Source: Smittia aterrima
Lineage: Eukaryota; Arthropoda; Insecta; Diptera; Chironomidae
Assembly: GCA_033063855.1 (NCBI GenBank)
Contig: CP093829.1
Location: forward strand, 18,941,537 to 19,005,536
Length of the DNA: 64,000 nucleotides
Direction: 5' to 3'
Shown in pieces: positions 41,001 to 53,100 of the stretch. The notes under the pieces are model-generated. The model was not told the origin of the DNA. It saw only the letters and a list, made by a program, of their open reading frames with translations, and searched no databases. A program made the position numbers and the translations under genes. Positions within the stretch are counted from its first letter, which is position 1; each line of letters opens with the position of its first letter.

Positions 41001-41348
41001 GTGACGTTTTTCTTGATGCAAAGATTCGATTATTTATGTTCGTTCTCAACGAGGGAACGACGAAAGCACATCTCTTTAATTTGCTTAATGTGGGTTCGTT
41101 TGGTCTTGTGTGTTCTCGGTCGCGCAACGTGCTGACTCGACAAATTATTTTCATTCGTTCTTTTTATTGTCGAGGGCTCGGAAACATAGTCGAGCACGGC
41201 CGTTCAACTGATGTTATTGATTTGCGGCCTCTCTCTCATCACTAACATACTAAGTAGCATCATTAGTTGTTAAGAGAAATAACCACCGCGCATTTGTCCA
41301 ACAAAGCTCTAAATGTTATTTTCCTTTTCTCTTTCGCATATTTTCTAG
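11011..41348. other. Long non-coding region between chitinase and Trpgamma
   Basis: About 30 kb without a recognisable protein gene, tRNA or transposon. Most frames are under 100 codons, many lack an ATG, and none resembles a known family. It holds AT-rich TAATTA/ATTAAT clusters, GAGA/CTCT runs (about 24890 and 26510-26545) and pyrimidine-rich sequence on the plus strand at about 22380-23300. It probably contains 5' non-coding exons, introns and enhancers of CadN (minus) and/or Trpgamma (plus). Separate candidates are listed as findings: a 23-codon ORF at 14846, a 33-nt exon-like segment at 20865, an ATG exon-like segment ending at 25631, a 186-codon ORF at 36127 and a donor at 39085. Confidence 0.6.
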
Positions 41349-41394
41349 TTCTGCGAATGGGAAGATAATGATGTTCATGATATATCCGATGTCG
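41349..41394 (+). CDS. Probable upstream microexon of Trpgamma
   Basis: A T-rich tract ending TTTTCTAG precedes, and GTAAGT follows, a 46-nt open segment reading FCEWEDNDVHDISDV plus one base. That base completes a codon with the two bases that begin the exon at 44155 (G+AG, Glu), giving ISDVESGEENVEQDD in frame. Both splice sites and the phase match are seen. Membership in Trpgamma is inferred. There is no ATG in this frame, so either another exon lies upstream or translation starts at 44190 and this is 5'UTR. The acidic composition continues into the next exon, which favours coding. Confidence 0.5.
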
Positions 41395-44154
41395 GTAAGT
41401 CAATTCCCGAAGATTTTATGTTTTGTTGAGAATAACTTAGTTGAACGATTTGTCGTTCGGTTTAACTATTTCTTTCCTTCCTCTTCTACCTCTGTATCAA
41501 TGTTATCCAATAATTGGCAAAGCAATCTCCCAATGAAATAAAAAACCTAAACTAAACTAAGTGTTGTGTTTGTTTCATCACGACACCATCTCAACTCACT
41601 CATCTGTCACATCCAAGACAATCTCGTCTTCTTTTTCCTTCGCTCATAAGTCATGAAAAGAATATCAAAAGAAAGGAAAATTCCTTGTTAAGGCTGCTCA
41701 AGAAGAAGACGAAGATGAAAGCTCGCTTCCTCAGAATGACAACACATTCCAACATGTATCATCATCGTATTTAGTTTCATCGTCATCTCCTCCTTCGTTA
41801 ATGTTTATATCCCATTAAAATGTCATAATGTCTCGATATTATGTGTGTGTGACGTTGTGATTATGCTTGCTACATCGCCGTTTAAACTAACTATAATATA
41901 GTTCATTAAAAACTATTAAAGAGACTTACGACGCTCTTGAAACTTTCTCTGTTAGAACTTGGAAGTTCAATGAACAGATGAGTAAGCTTCTGTTGAGACG
42001 GAAAGCTCTATAAAGTTATTCAAGCTTCGTCTGACCTGAAATTTGAGTACGCTGAGTGTGTTGGAGAGATTGGCTTTTATAAGCTATTCGCTTGAGAGAA
42101 CAAGATTTTAGAAATTCTTGAAAGTTTTCATTAAATATTTCTCTCATTCTTCCGCTTTCGCGGATTATTCGAAGCTTCATCATTAATTTACATTTCCACT
42201 CATCTTCTCCTCATAGAGTTATTGTCATGCAGAAACCTTCATTTGACATAAATCCTTTTAACCCGATTCGCTCTTCAGCACTCAACCTCTCATACTCCTC
42301 GTTCATCGTCATCGCAAGCGCCTTTTCTTCTCTTTGAAAAATTTAATTTGAATGTTTCATCAAAGTACCAGCACATACGAGAGATTGTGGTTGATGAGAA
42401 GCCTTTAAGTCTGACGATGCCGCTGACTCAACCCCGGAACAATAAAACCCTCAACTTAAATGAAGATCCTGTCGTAGAAAACCTTCTCGAGACTAAAATT
42501 GATGTTTCCCCGTTTCCTTAAATTGATGGCTGACAAAATTTTCTTTCACTTTTTCCTGTCAAAACTAATTTTTATCATTTCTCAAATGTTTTTCTTTCGT
42601 TTCGTTTCAGAAGAGTGAAATTTGTTGATTGAAAAATATATCGACGTGCAAAACTTTCACAGAAAACTAAAAGCGAAAAAGCCAAACATTGGAGACAAAC
42701 ATCGCGAGATATATTTTTCACTTCCATATCAATGAATGAAATTATGGTCCAGTTAATCAAATGTAAACTAATTTTATTTAATTTTTCTAATTCGTGTTTC
42801 TCGATAGTTTTATTTCGATCTCTGTATGAAATTTATTTCTGTTCCTCTAACTCTTAATGAAGTGTCGAATGCAAGACTCTTCTTTTAAACTAATTTGCAT
42901 GCGATTATAACTTTTTAATTGGCTGTTCTCGTCATTGAAGTGTTGTGCAAATTAATTCATAGCAAGACTTCCCTCAGCTCCTTTAACGTTTAAACTTTTG
43001 TCTCGTTTGTTAGTGACGTTTTGACAATTAATTCTGATTCTCACTTGTCGCTTAGAAAGTTTAAAAGCTTTAACCCTTTTGCATGGCTTTAGGAAGATCC
43101 ATCTACACCGATTCATTCTCACTCTTTACTCATCATTCACTCACGAAACATAAACGATATCATAAATTATGGATAACACTTCCAAGACGACACGACAGTT
43201 TCATGCATGAGAGTCTTTCGCAAAGGAGCTGGCTTTTGAAACTGATAAGAAAGTTTGGGACTTCCTACTGTAGTCTCCTGAATATTTAATTCGTTAGAAG
43301 TTTCTGCTCTAAATTTAAATTGAATTTAGGTAACAAAGTTATTAAAGAAAGTTTCTACCTCTGCATTAATCGCAAATTCCCATCAACATGAGACACAGTT
43401 ATTCGCAACTTCCGCCATTTTCATGATTTAATTTCGCACGAAGGGTTCTTCAGAGGAATTCCATTCAATTTAATTAAGTGTCTCACCAAAGAAAATGTTT
43501 CATAAAAATTCTCCGGAGCTTGTAAAATATTTCGCTCACCTCTCGAGTTTCGTCGTTCAACGTTTTTGAAGAAGCTTCAGACGAATACATTCTCTCTTGC
43601 TTCGTTTTGTTTCAATCACGTTGCAATGAAAAGATAAATTAGCTGTTGCAGTATCGCTTCGCTTTTGTGCATTTTCAGTGTGGATCCATTAAGAGTGATA
43701 AACAATTTTCCACAAGCGAGAGACAACGAGAATCTCTGAAAACAATTTTCTTTTCGTCGTTTTTCCCATCAGCATTCTCTTCATGCACAACCAAGCATTT
43801 TTATATCGCAATGTAGATCATTGTTTAAGAACGATTTGTATAGAGCACGGATAAGAAAAAATGGAAAATGCGATTAGTGGCACGAGAGAGACATGAAAGA
43901 AAATTGGAATAAATAATTATGCTTCCCGCTGGAGCAGACGCTTCCTTCCTCCCTCTTGCCCTTAAATTTTCTAATGTTTTCTCTTCATTTCACTAATTTT
44001 CTTCTCGTGTCATTCTCTTCTGTGAACCTAGCGAGACCTCTCATTAAATGATTTTCTGATTTTCTTTCCAATTGTTCTGCTTTTTCCTTTCGTTACTTCG
44101 TCCTCCTTGCCTCGCGACTTCACAAACACTTGACTGATTATGCAAACTATTCAG
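41395..44154 (+). other. Putative first resolved Trpgamma intron
   Basis: Runs from the GTAAGT donor at 41395 to the acceptor ending TATTCAG at 44154, with a branch-point-like TTGACTGAT at 44130 and a pyrimidine tract before it. No other gene is seen inside. Confidence 0.45.
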
Positions 44155-44189
44155 AGAGTGGAGAGGAGAATGTGGAGCAAGACGACACG

Positions 44190-47100
44190 ATGGAAAAGTC
44201 ACCAGATGTAGATAATGAACCTGAGACGACTTACGTAAGCAACTATCCCAACACCCGTCGCTATTCTTTAGCCAACACAATGGCGACGAATAAGCCGCTG
44301 CTTCAAGGTTTTGGAGCGGAAGCGTGCGGCGAGTTTCTTGAAAGGGAAAAGGCAGAGAACCAGGAAACGAAAATTGATATGCCAGCATCACAGCCACCGC
44401 AGTACAGCGCATTGCATGAGAAAACACCCGACAAGAAGGTTAAGGTGAGTTTCATTGTTGTAAAGCTGCTTAGTGAATCCTCTCGGATGATAATTTTACC
44501 CTCGGAAGTATCAATGACGAGGATTTCACCTAAGCATCCACTGGATCACAAAAAGCCATTGAGAAAATCCCCATTAATATCGAAATTTGCAATTCCAAAA
44601 GGAATCCCTTTGGAACAAAGGATAAAGCGATAAAGCTCCAATGAACTCATTTGCATAACATTTTTTTCCGCTTTCTGTCGCCTCCGTGAACATGAAAGGT
44701 GAAAGGAAGCGATTACGATGTTTTTTTGTCTCTCGATTATTGAGTTGTTCACATGTTCAGAGAAACGAAGCTTTCTGTCTTATCAAGATGAATTGATGTA
44801 ACGAGACGAAGTCTTACTTTCGAATTCATGAGGGTTGCCCATCTAATGCTAACGGAATTTCATCTCAATCATTCATTACAAGACGATTTTCATGAAGATC
44901 TCATCGGAATACGTTCAACGTCTTCTTCAGAGAAAAGTTGAGAGAAAACTGACTGACGTTGAATTTCTTGGCTTCACGTCTTACAAAACTTTGTGCACTT
45001 AAGCAAATTGTTAAAGTTTGATGGAAAATATTAAAAGTGCTTACGATGTTCCTTATCATCGACTGACCCATCCGCATTACTCAAGGATTTTCCGCCTATT
45101 CAACGACGAGATCAATATTCAGACCTTCCATGGGATTTGCATTTGTTTCGCAATGAATTTTGACGAACGCTTATCTGTAATCTTTTGGATTCTCATTTAA
45201 CATTTCGATCACGACCCGCTCCGACCGAATATCATTACACAGCGATTCCGATTCAATAGGCGCAATACAAAAATGAAATTCGAATTGCTGTGCCGTCACA
45301 TCGAAGAAATGAATCAAATTTAATTGCAACCCGAATCGGAAGAAGACGAATGGAGGAAACACAGCGATCGGCTTTTATCTCAAACGATTTTCGGTTTTCG
45401 AGGCGAGAAATATAAATTCGAAGCAATTTTTCTCGCGAAATCAGCGAAACTCACAGACAAAGAATTTCATATTTCATTCACAGTTTTCCGCGTAAGAGAG
45501 AATTGCGGAGAAACGTCGTTAATCGGGGTTTACATTGATTTTTCTTCTTCCTTTTCTTTTCTTTTCACTCGAGTGAACATAAACATTTATCATTGCGAGT
45601 CAACAGAGAGCTGAAACAAGAGCGAGGAAAGAATTGGTTGATGATTTTTTAAGCGCGTGGAAATTGACGGTTTCGAATTTATCAACAAGACGAGCGGCGA
45701 GTGAAGGAGAAAGATTTCGCATAATTTGAAACAATTATCTTCAGTTAACGAAATGTTTAGAATTTTAAATGAGATCATGAAAACATGGCAATCAGATATG
45801 TCACGAAAGAAGCAGCTTCACCCACGCGCAAAGGACGAGTCGAGAAGTCCCAATGAACTCAACCTCAAACTCGATTGTAATCTTCAAACTCAAGTCGACC
45901 ATAAAGCAATGTCTTTGTTGCCAGTTTGATTAATTTGCTTTTATTTTTCCTTGGGTCGTTGGCTGTTCTCCCGCCGACGCCCCGCGCAATGTCGAGAGAT
46001 GAAACGGGAAAGAATGTGACGAGAAAGGAAACTTTGCCACCCCTCGCCTTCAAGAAAAACAAAATCAGAAAAAAGTTTCTTCTGTAAAGTTATCTTTCTT
46101 TTCCTCTCCAAAGGATTTTTTCTTTCTCCTCATTTTGCCGACAAGATGAATCTTCCTTCACTGTTGTTTTACTTTTTATTTTCGTTTCGCGCGCTTGTTA
46201 ACATCAACGTCTGAGACGGAAATGAAAGACGAACCTCGAAGGCATCAACGAAAAGTAAGAAATATTCTCACGTTCCAATCGCTCGCAACGATTTTTCTCC
46301 TTCTGTGATTGATCAACCAGTGAAGAAAGATTCGGTTTCAAGTAAACGAAACGCGAATAATAAAACACTTGACGGAATGCAAAGGGAATGCGATGCGGAG
46401 GCGGTTGATGAAAAGTGTGAACTAAGTAGATTGGATCGCACAGCGAGAGAAACAAACTTCGCAAGTAAGAAAACGTTTCCATATAAATCATGAGTCAATT
46501 GGACGCAAGCAAGCGTACGAGTCATGTTTAATTAATTCCTCGACTTTCTGTTGCTGAACGCAGAAAGGGATTTTCATTTTCATCACAAGCTGTCAAGTGC
46601 AATGAAGTGGAAAGTAGTTGTGAGGTGCATTTGATATTCTTTTTACATTTTCTTTTGTCTTCAAAAGAATGTCGAACGAGCGAAGCAGAAAATAATGAAA
46701 ATTCTCGTGAATCTTGCGCGACGACGATTTATTTTTATTGTGATCGTGAAATTTCAAGATAATCTTGAAAAAAGTTTTATCTCTAACAACCGTAAATGAC
46801 TTCAAGCGTAATAAGTTTTATTAGATTGGCGTCTCCTCTCGAAGTTCTTGCTGTTGACTTCTTAAAGCATTTCCTCGTTTCCCTGTGATTGAATATCTGC
46901 TTACGAGTCCTTCGTAAAGAACCCGTAAATAAATTAGAAAAGTGTCAAACTCTTTCTCAATAAATTTTTCTGCTTGCGTAAACTGTAAAGAAGTATTCAA
47001 GCTTTTTAATGTCATTTATGGGGATTCTCATTCTACCTTTGTCGTCGACGTCGTCGCTATAGCAAATCTGAATTGAATGTTTGTCCTTTCAGAGATTTTC

Positions 47101-50100
47101 TATTCACGGCATGGTTGAAGAGGATGGAAACGTGCTGAAACCGCATCAGGAAATTGCTGCACTCCTTCTCGAGGAGAAGAGATTTTTGCTGGCGGTTGAG
47201 AGAGGCGATTTAGCGAGCAGCAGGAGGTAAATATTTGAAGCGACAAAGTTCCTCTTGCATCATTGTACAAACAAACGCCATTTAGTGGAATAAATATTTA
47301 CGCTTCTCCCCATCACTTTTCTTCTCATTTTTCGCTCTCATTCTTTCTCCTTTCGCACGAAAATCGGAAAATGAACTTGAACGATATTCAGAGCAATCGA
47401 AAAAGCGAAGCTATCCGACATGAATCTTAATTGCGTTGATCCGTTAGGTCGAACAGCATTGCTCATGGCGATCGACAACGAGAACCTCGAGATGGTTGAG
47501 CTGTTAATTAACAGTAACGTTGAGACCAAGGACGCCTTACTGCACGCCATATCCGAGGAATTTGTAGAAGCTGTCGAAGTTCTTCTTGATCATGAAGACA
47601 GTACCCACAAGGAAGGAGAGCCTCATGTGAGTAAACGTTGAATTATAAAAGAAGACGAAGTAAAGTTGTGGAAGCGTAACAAACTCTTAAGCTTCGTTTC
47701 CACTCGAGTTCCGGCAAATTGATTTTTTCTTTACTTTTATTCTCTTTTAACTCTCATTTAATTTATGATCTCGGAAGAGCTGGGAAGCTTTGCCGCACGA
47801 CACGGCCACCTTTACACCAGGTACTGAAGTTATTTATTATCTTCCGATTAAATTTATGATCGAAAGGGATCGCATGATGAGCTTTCGCTTCCTTTTTCTT
47901 CTTACAGACATTACGCCGCTCATCCTTGCAGCTCATCGAGACAATTACGGTGAGGAAGACGCGAGAGAGATTAAAAAAGTTTTATCGTCAAACGAAGAGC
48001 TCTTGACTAAAGAAAATTTCCTTCTTCTTGCAGAGATAATCAAAATTTTATTAGATCGCGGCTCAACGTTGCCATTGCCGCATGACGTGAGGTAACTTTT
48101 AAAATTTCCTTCATCCGTCTGCTTTCCTTCTTTCGACATTATAAAAAATCTCATTTACCTTCCATTCCCACCCCATAATTGTAACAAAAAACATTGTTTA
48201 CGACATCTCGGCGACTCTCGTTACAGATGTGGCTGCGATGAATGCGTCACGTCACGGCAAGAAGACTCGCTTCGGCATTCCCGGTCTCGAATAAATGCCT
48301 ACAGGGCTCTCGCGAGTCCTAGTCTGATAGCTTTATCTTCCAAAGATCCAATTTTAACTGCCTTTGAACTGTCGTGGGAATTGAGACGCCTAAGCTTTCT
48401 AGAGCATGAGTTCAAGGTGAGTTCTCGATAACAGAGACATGTCACGAAAGAAGCTAAAGTAATTAATTTTTTTCCCATTCAGAACGAATACTTGGAGCTG
48501 AGAAAACAGTGTCAAGACTTTGCAACTGCTCTCTTGGATCACACGCGATCATCTCACGAGTTAGAAGTTCTCTTGAATCATGATCCGACAGGTCCAGCCT
48601 TTGAACATGGCGAGAGAATGCATTTGAATCGTCTCAAGTTGGCTGTTAAGTTGCGACAGAAAAAGGTGAGCTTAGTTATATCTCTTGAAATGCGCCGTTG
48701 AGAAACGTGTTAATGTTTTCTCAGCTCTCGCATTCGGGAACAGGTTGCATAATAAATCCGAATGTGAATCCTTCGCGTAATAACATCGTTTACTTTCACT
48801 GCTACCTGAGCTTTTATTTATGTTCATAGTAGCACGATGCTTATTTCGTGTCTTTCGTAGCGAGAGCTGTTTGCCTCTTACATTTGTTGCGAGATAAATG
48901 ATAATTTAGTTCGCTATTCAGCTTACGCCGCCTCCGCGGTTAATAAGCAATTGCTCGAGAGCTTTTCAGGGGGAAAATCTAACATCCTTACAAAGCTGTT
49001 TATTCACAATGAGCTCCTTGGAATTTACATTTGAGAGTGAATGAAGCACACGACTCGTGATCAGCGATATGAGAAAATGTTTCATCTCAACTGAAGTCGT
49101 CGTTTCGATTCAACGATCTACGGCAAAGATTTTTCTCTTAGAACTCAATGGCTCTTACTTAATTATCTCGTATAAGTTCCATCAAACAAACAAGCGAATG
49201 AAAGATATCGCGTTTCTAATTCAAAGTTCAATCTGGGTTGGGTAAACTTTAAAAGAGATTGCGTGCCTGAAGGCGAAAAGATTGCATTGAAAGTTTTAAA
49301 ACTTTGACAGTCATAGAATCGCTGAAAAAAAACTATGACGCGGCAACAAAATTAATAATTCATGTTTTTGCTTAAAATTCAATCCATTTCCCTGGCACGA
49401 ATCGTCTTCGCGCTCTTGGCTGTCGACGGAAACTGGAGCACAATTTGGAAGCCGCGCATGAACTCGTGATTGAATTTCCCTTTTGAGTTTCCTCGGTGTT
49501 TATAACGATTTTCATTGCGAAAGTCGACAAGAACGTACTTGAAGTGGAAGGAGTCGCAATAAATTCTCGCGACAATGTGTTAACAATGATTGTCATTTAT
49601 CATTTTTGGCTTCTCGACAAGAAAAAGTTTGACTTCTGGGTGGAGAACTTTTGCTGTGAGCTTCAAACTTTTCCTTCATAGCTTAAACGTCCCACGTGAT
49701 TTTGCAAGAATTAAAAGTCCCCAACGGTCAGTCGTTATTAATGACTCAACAGATTTTATCCCAGAGCGCTCTAGAAATAATTAATCTAAGTCGTAAGTCA
49801 AACAGAAAGTCTTCGAAAGCCAACGCAATCAAAGACTCACAGACACTTTTGATCACAACATAATCCAGTTTTCCCCCTTCGTGTTCTCGCAAAACATCGC
49901 GATGAATTTAATATTTGAACTTTACGTTAATCCAACACTCTCGTCGTTGATTCGCCGAATATGTCGAGCTGAGATAGCAAACGAAGGAGAAAATTTGTTA
50001 AATCAACATAGCAATGAGTTTCCATTTCCCTCACATTTCTCAGCTCGATTGTATTGCACATTTGATATGTTTATATCTCTTTCGCAATCCTCTCGAGAGA

Positions 50101-53100
50101 TCGTGCTCCGTCGAGCATTCAAATTCGAATAAAAATTCTTTTATTGCTTCAATAAATCATCGATTGTTGTTGATTTATGTAACAACGCATTGATCTTTCG
50201 TTTTTATTCCGGAACTTCTCACCCTAAAGTTTTTAGTTGCCGCATAGCTTACGAGCTTCCATATAATATTTTCCTATCCATTGCTGAAACCATAAATGGC
50301 ATTTTCCCTCATACGAGTTACTGTGGCTTTTCTAAAGCCTAAACGTCAAAACCGAGGAATGGAAAATTACGAACGACACTGCTGTTGGAACAACGCAACA
50401 CTCTCGTAGACTCGGTGTCAACAGATTTGCTTAATGAGGCTCATTTTGTCAGCGGTGTTTTGGGAACGTAATTAACACCGTTTGGAACTTCATCTTCAGA
50501 TTGTTTTGCAAACATTAATAAAACTCGACGTGAAGACCTAATTTCTCTCGAGCGACGCAATTTCAAATTAATTTCGACCTTTAACATGACAACGCACTTT
50601 AAATTGAAGCATCAGGGCGTCCATTTCCCTGGAAAAAGAAGATAAATTTTGACATGAAACGCTTGCCATCCATCGCCTACATTTGCATAATCGATGGCGA
50701 AACATATTTTCATCTCGAAGGTTTGCCAATGAATGGAATTTCCATCGGAATCACTCACGCATTCTCTGGACCTTTCGAGAATTATCTGACCCTGTTAACC
50801 TTACAACAATTTATTTCTTCAATTTGCAAATATCTCTGAAAGAGAAATTTCCAAAAGCGTCGATGATGGTTACGTTTAATCGCTCGATTATTCTCACGAA
50901 ACATTTCCTCTCCCATTTGTGCGGTTGAATGAGAAATGTTTGCCTGATTCATGGCATTTGTTGTCTGACGGATTAGAATTCTGCGGCTCGATGAATCCTC
51001 CTACAACTCTCGTGACGAATGAATTCGCTCTGCACGTCAATGAACAAGTTTTGATGAAAATATTTGTTTTTCTCATTGTGAACTCTTTAGTTCGTGTCGC
51101 ATCCAAACGTGCAACAACTGCTCGCATCAATTTGGTATGAGGGACTCCCCGGCTTTCGTCGAAAGAACATGGCATTGCAGTCGCTGGAAATTTGTCGAAT
51201 TGGTAAGATGAGAAATTGAAATGAAACTTACAAGTTACTAATTAAACTTTGTTTTACAGGAATGCTCTTCCCCATCTTCTCGTTCGCTTACATTCTCGCT
51301 CCGCATTCAAGTTTCGGGCAAACAATGCGAAAGCCATTTATCAAATTTATTTGTCATAGTGCATCGTATTTTACATTTCTGTGTAAGTAACTTTCAACGG
51401 GCGAATACAGAATTCTCCTTTTGTAACTAAATTAGTCGCCGCATGTTGGAACATGACTGATGACATTCATTTCAACCAATGTTTTATCGTTTTGCAAGCG
51501 AATTCTGCTTGTTTCACAAAGTTTCGGCGAGCGGCGAAAGCAATTTGCATGTCATTGAGGAAAATGAAAATCAGCTTCATCATTACTGCTATTGTTGCTC
51601 GTTTGTTAATTCAATGATGTCTCATTCCATGAGACATGAGTTTTCATTTTAATTTCATTTTAAACCTCACGTCTCTCACTCAGTGAAGTCTAAGTTTGAA
51701 ACTTTAATTGCTTTCAGTTCTCCTGATGCTTGCATCACAACGAATTGAGTCTGTGATGGATTTTTCTGGCGAGAGTTCGTACGACGACGATCTCCCTACA
51801 AAGCGTGGTGCTGCTCCTACACTTATCGAGTTGTTCATCCTGTCTTGGGTTAGCGGTAAGGCAGCGGATGTTATTATTAGATTTGATGATGATAAATCAG
51901 TGTCCCAGCTGACGGAGACTTCATTACTTGTGGTGACCTTTTCTCTAAGTAAACAGTCTCTGGCGATTTGTAAAAGCTTCCGATGCTCGTTAAGGCTTGA
52001 CGTGTAACGATAGAGACTTGAAAATCAAATTCTTCTCTACCTGGGACACATAAAAAACAAATCGATTGGATTTCTATTGACTTTCAATCGAGATGGAAGA
52101 AAAATAAAAGTTCACTGATACAAACCTTTTTCTTCTTCTCTTGTTCTCCTCTTTTCCTTCATTCTCCAACTTGTTTGTCTTTTCATGCTCGTGTCTCGCT
52201 TCAACTACGGCAACAACTCGATTGATTCAATTATCACACAGGATTAATTTGGAGTGAAGTAAAGCAGTTATGGGACGTTGGACTTCAAGAGTATGTCCAC
52301 GATATGTGGAATGTGATAGATTTTATAACAAATTCCTTGTACGTCGCCACGGTTGCTCTTCGAGTCGTTTCATACTTTCAAGTGAGTGATGAGTCCTTAT
52401 CGATTTGACAATCTCCTCTTATTCTTTTCAATCATGTCGAGTAGGTGAAGAAAGAAATGTCAACGAATCAGTTCGCGGCTGATTTGCCGCGAGAGAAATG
52501 GGACACTTGGGATCCAATGCTGATTTCCGAAGGCTTATTCAGTGCGGCAAACATCTTCAGCTCGCTAAAGCTTGTTTATATCTTCTCAGTGAATCCACAT
52601 CTCGGCCCACTGCAGGTTTCCTTATCTCGAATGGTAACTGACATCATGAAGTTCTTCTTCCTCTACGTCCTCGTCTTGTTCGCATTCAGCAGTGGCTTAA
52701 ATCAATTATTATGGCAAGTACCCTTGGCGAGGCTTCGCAACTTCTCCCCTAAAAATATCTTTCTATTTCTGACTTTCTTGTCATCAGGTATTATGCCGAC
52801 TTGGAGAAGAAAAGATGTCCCGATACTACAACAACCGTCTCGACATTAAACAGCACAATGGATCCGAATGCGTGCATCGTATGGAGGCGATTTGCCAAGT
52901 AAGTCCTTTCGTTGACTAAAGTCGTGCAATTTTAATTGCTCTCGTTTGAAAATTTTCAGTTTATGGGAGACAACGCAGACGCTGTTCTGGGCAGTGTTTG
53001 GTCTCGTCGATTTAGATAGCTTTGAGCTCGACGGCATAAAGATCTTCACGCGTTTCTGGGGAATGCTAATGTTTGGTTGCTATTCGGTCATAAACATTGT

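Noticed and set aside
40726..41154. 142-codon minus-strand reading frame near the Trpgamma 5' end
   Set aside because: No domain, signal or family resemblance, and no supporting promoter or splice context.
49256..49272. Short match to the middle of miR-124 on the minus strand (AGGCACGC)
   Set aside because: miR-124 lies near CadN in Drosophila, so it was looked for. Only eight bases match, both flanks differ and there is no hairpin.
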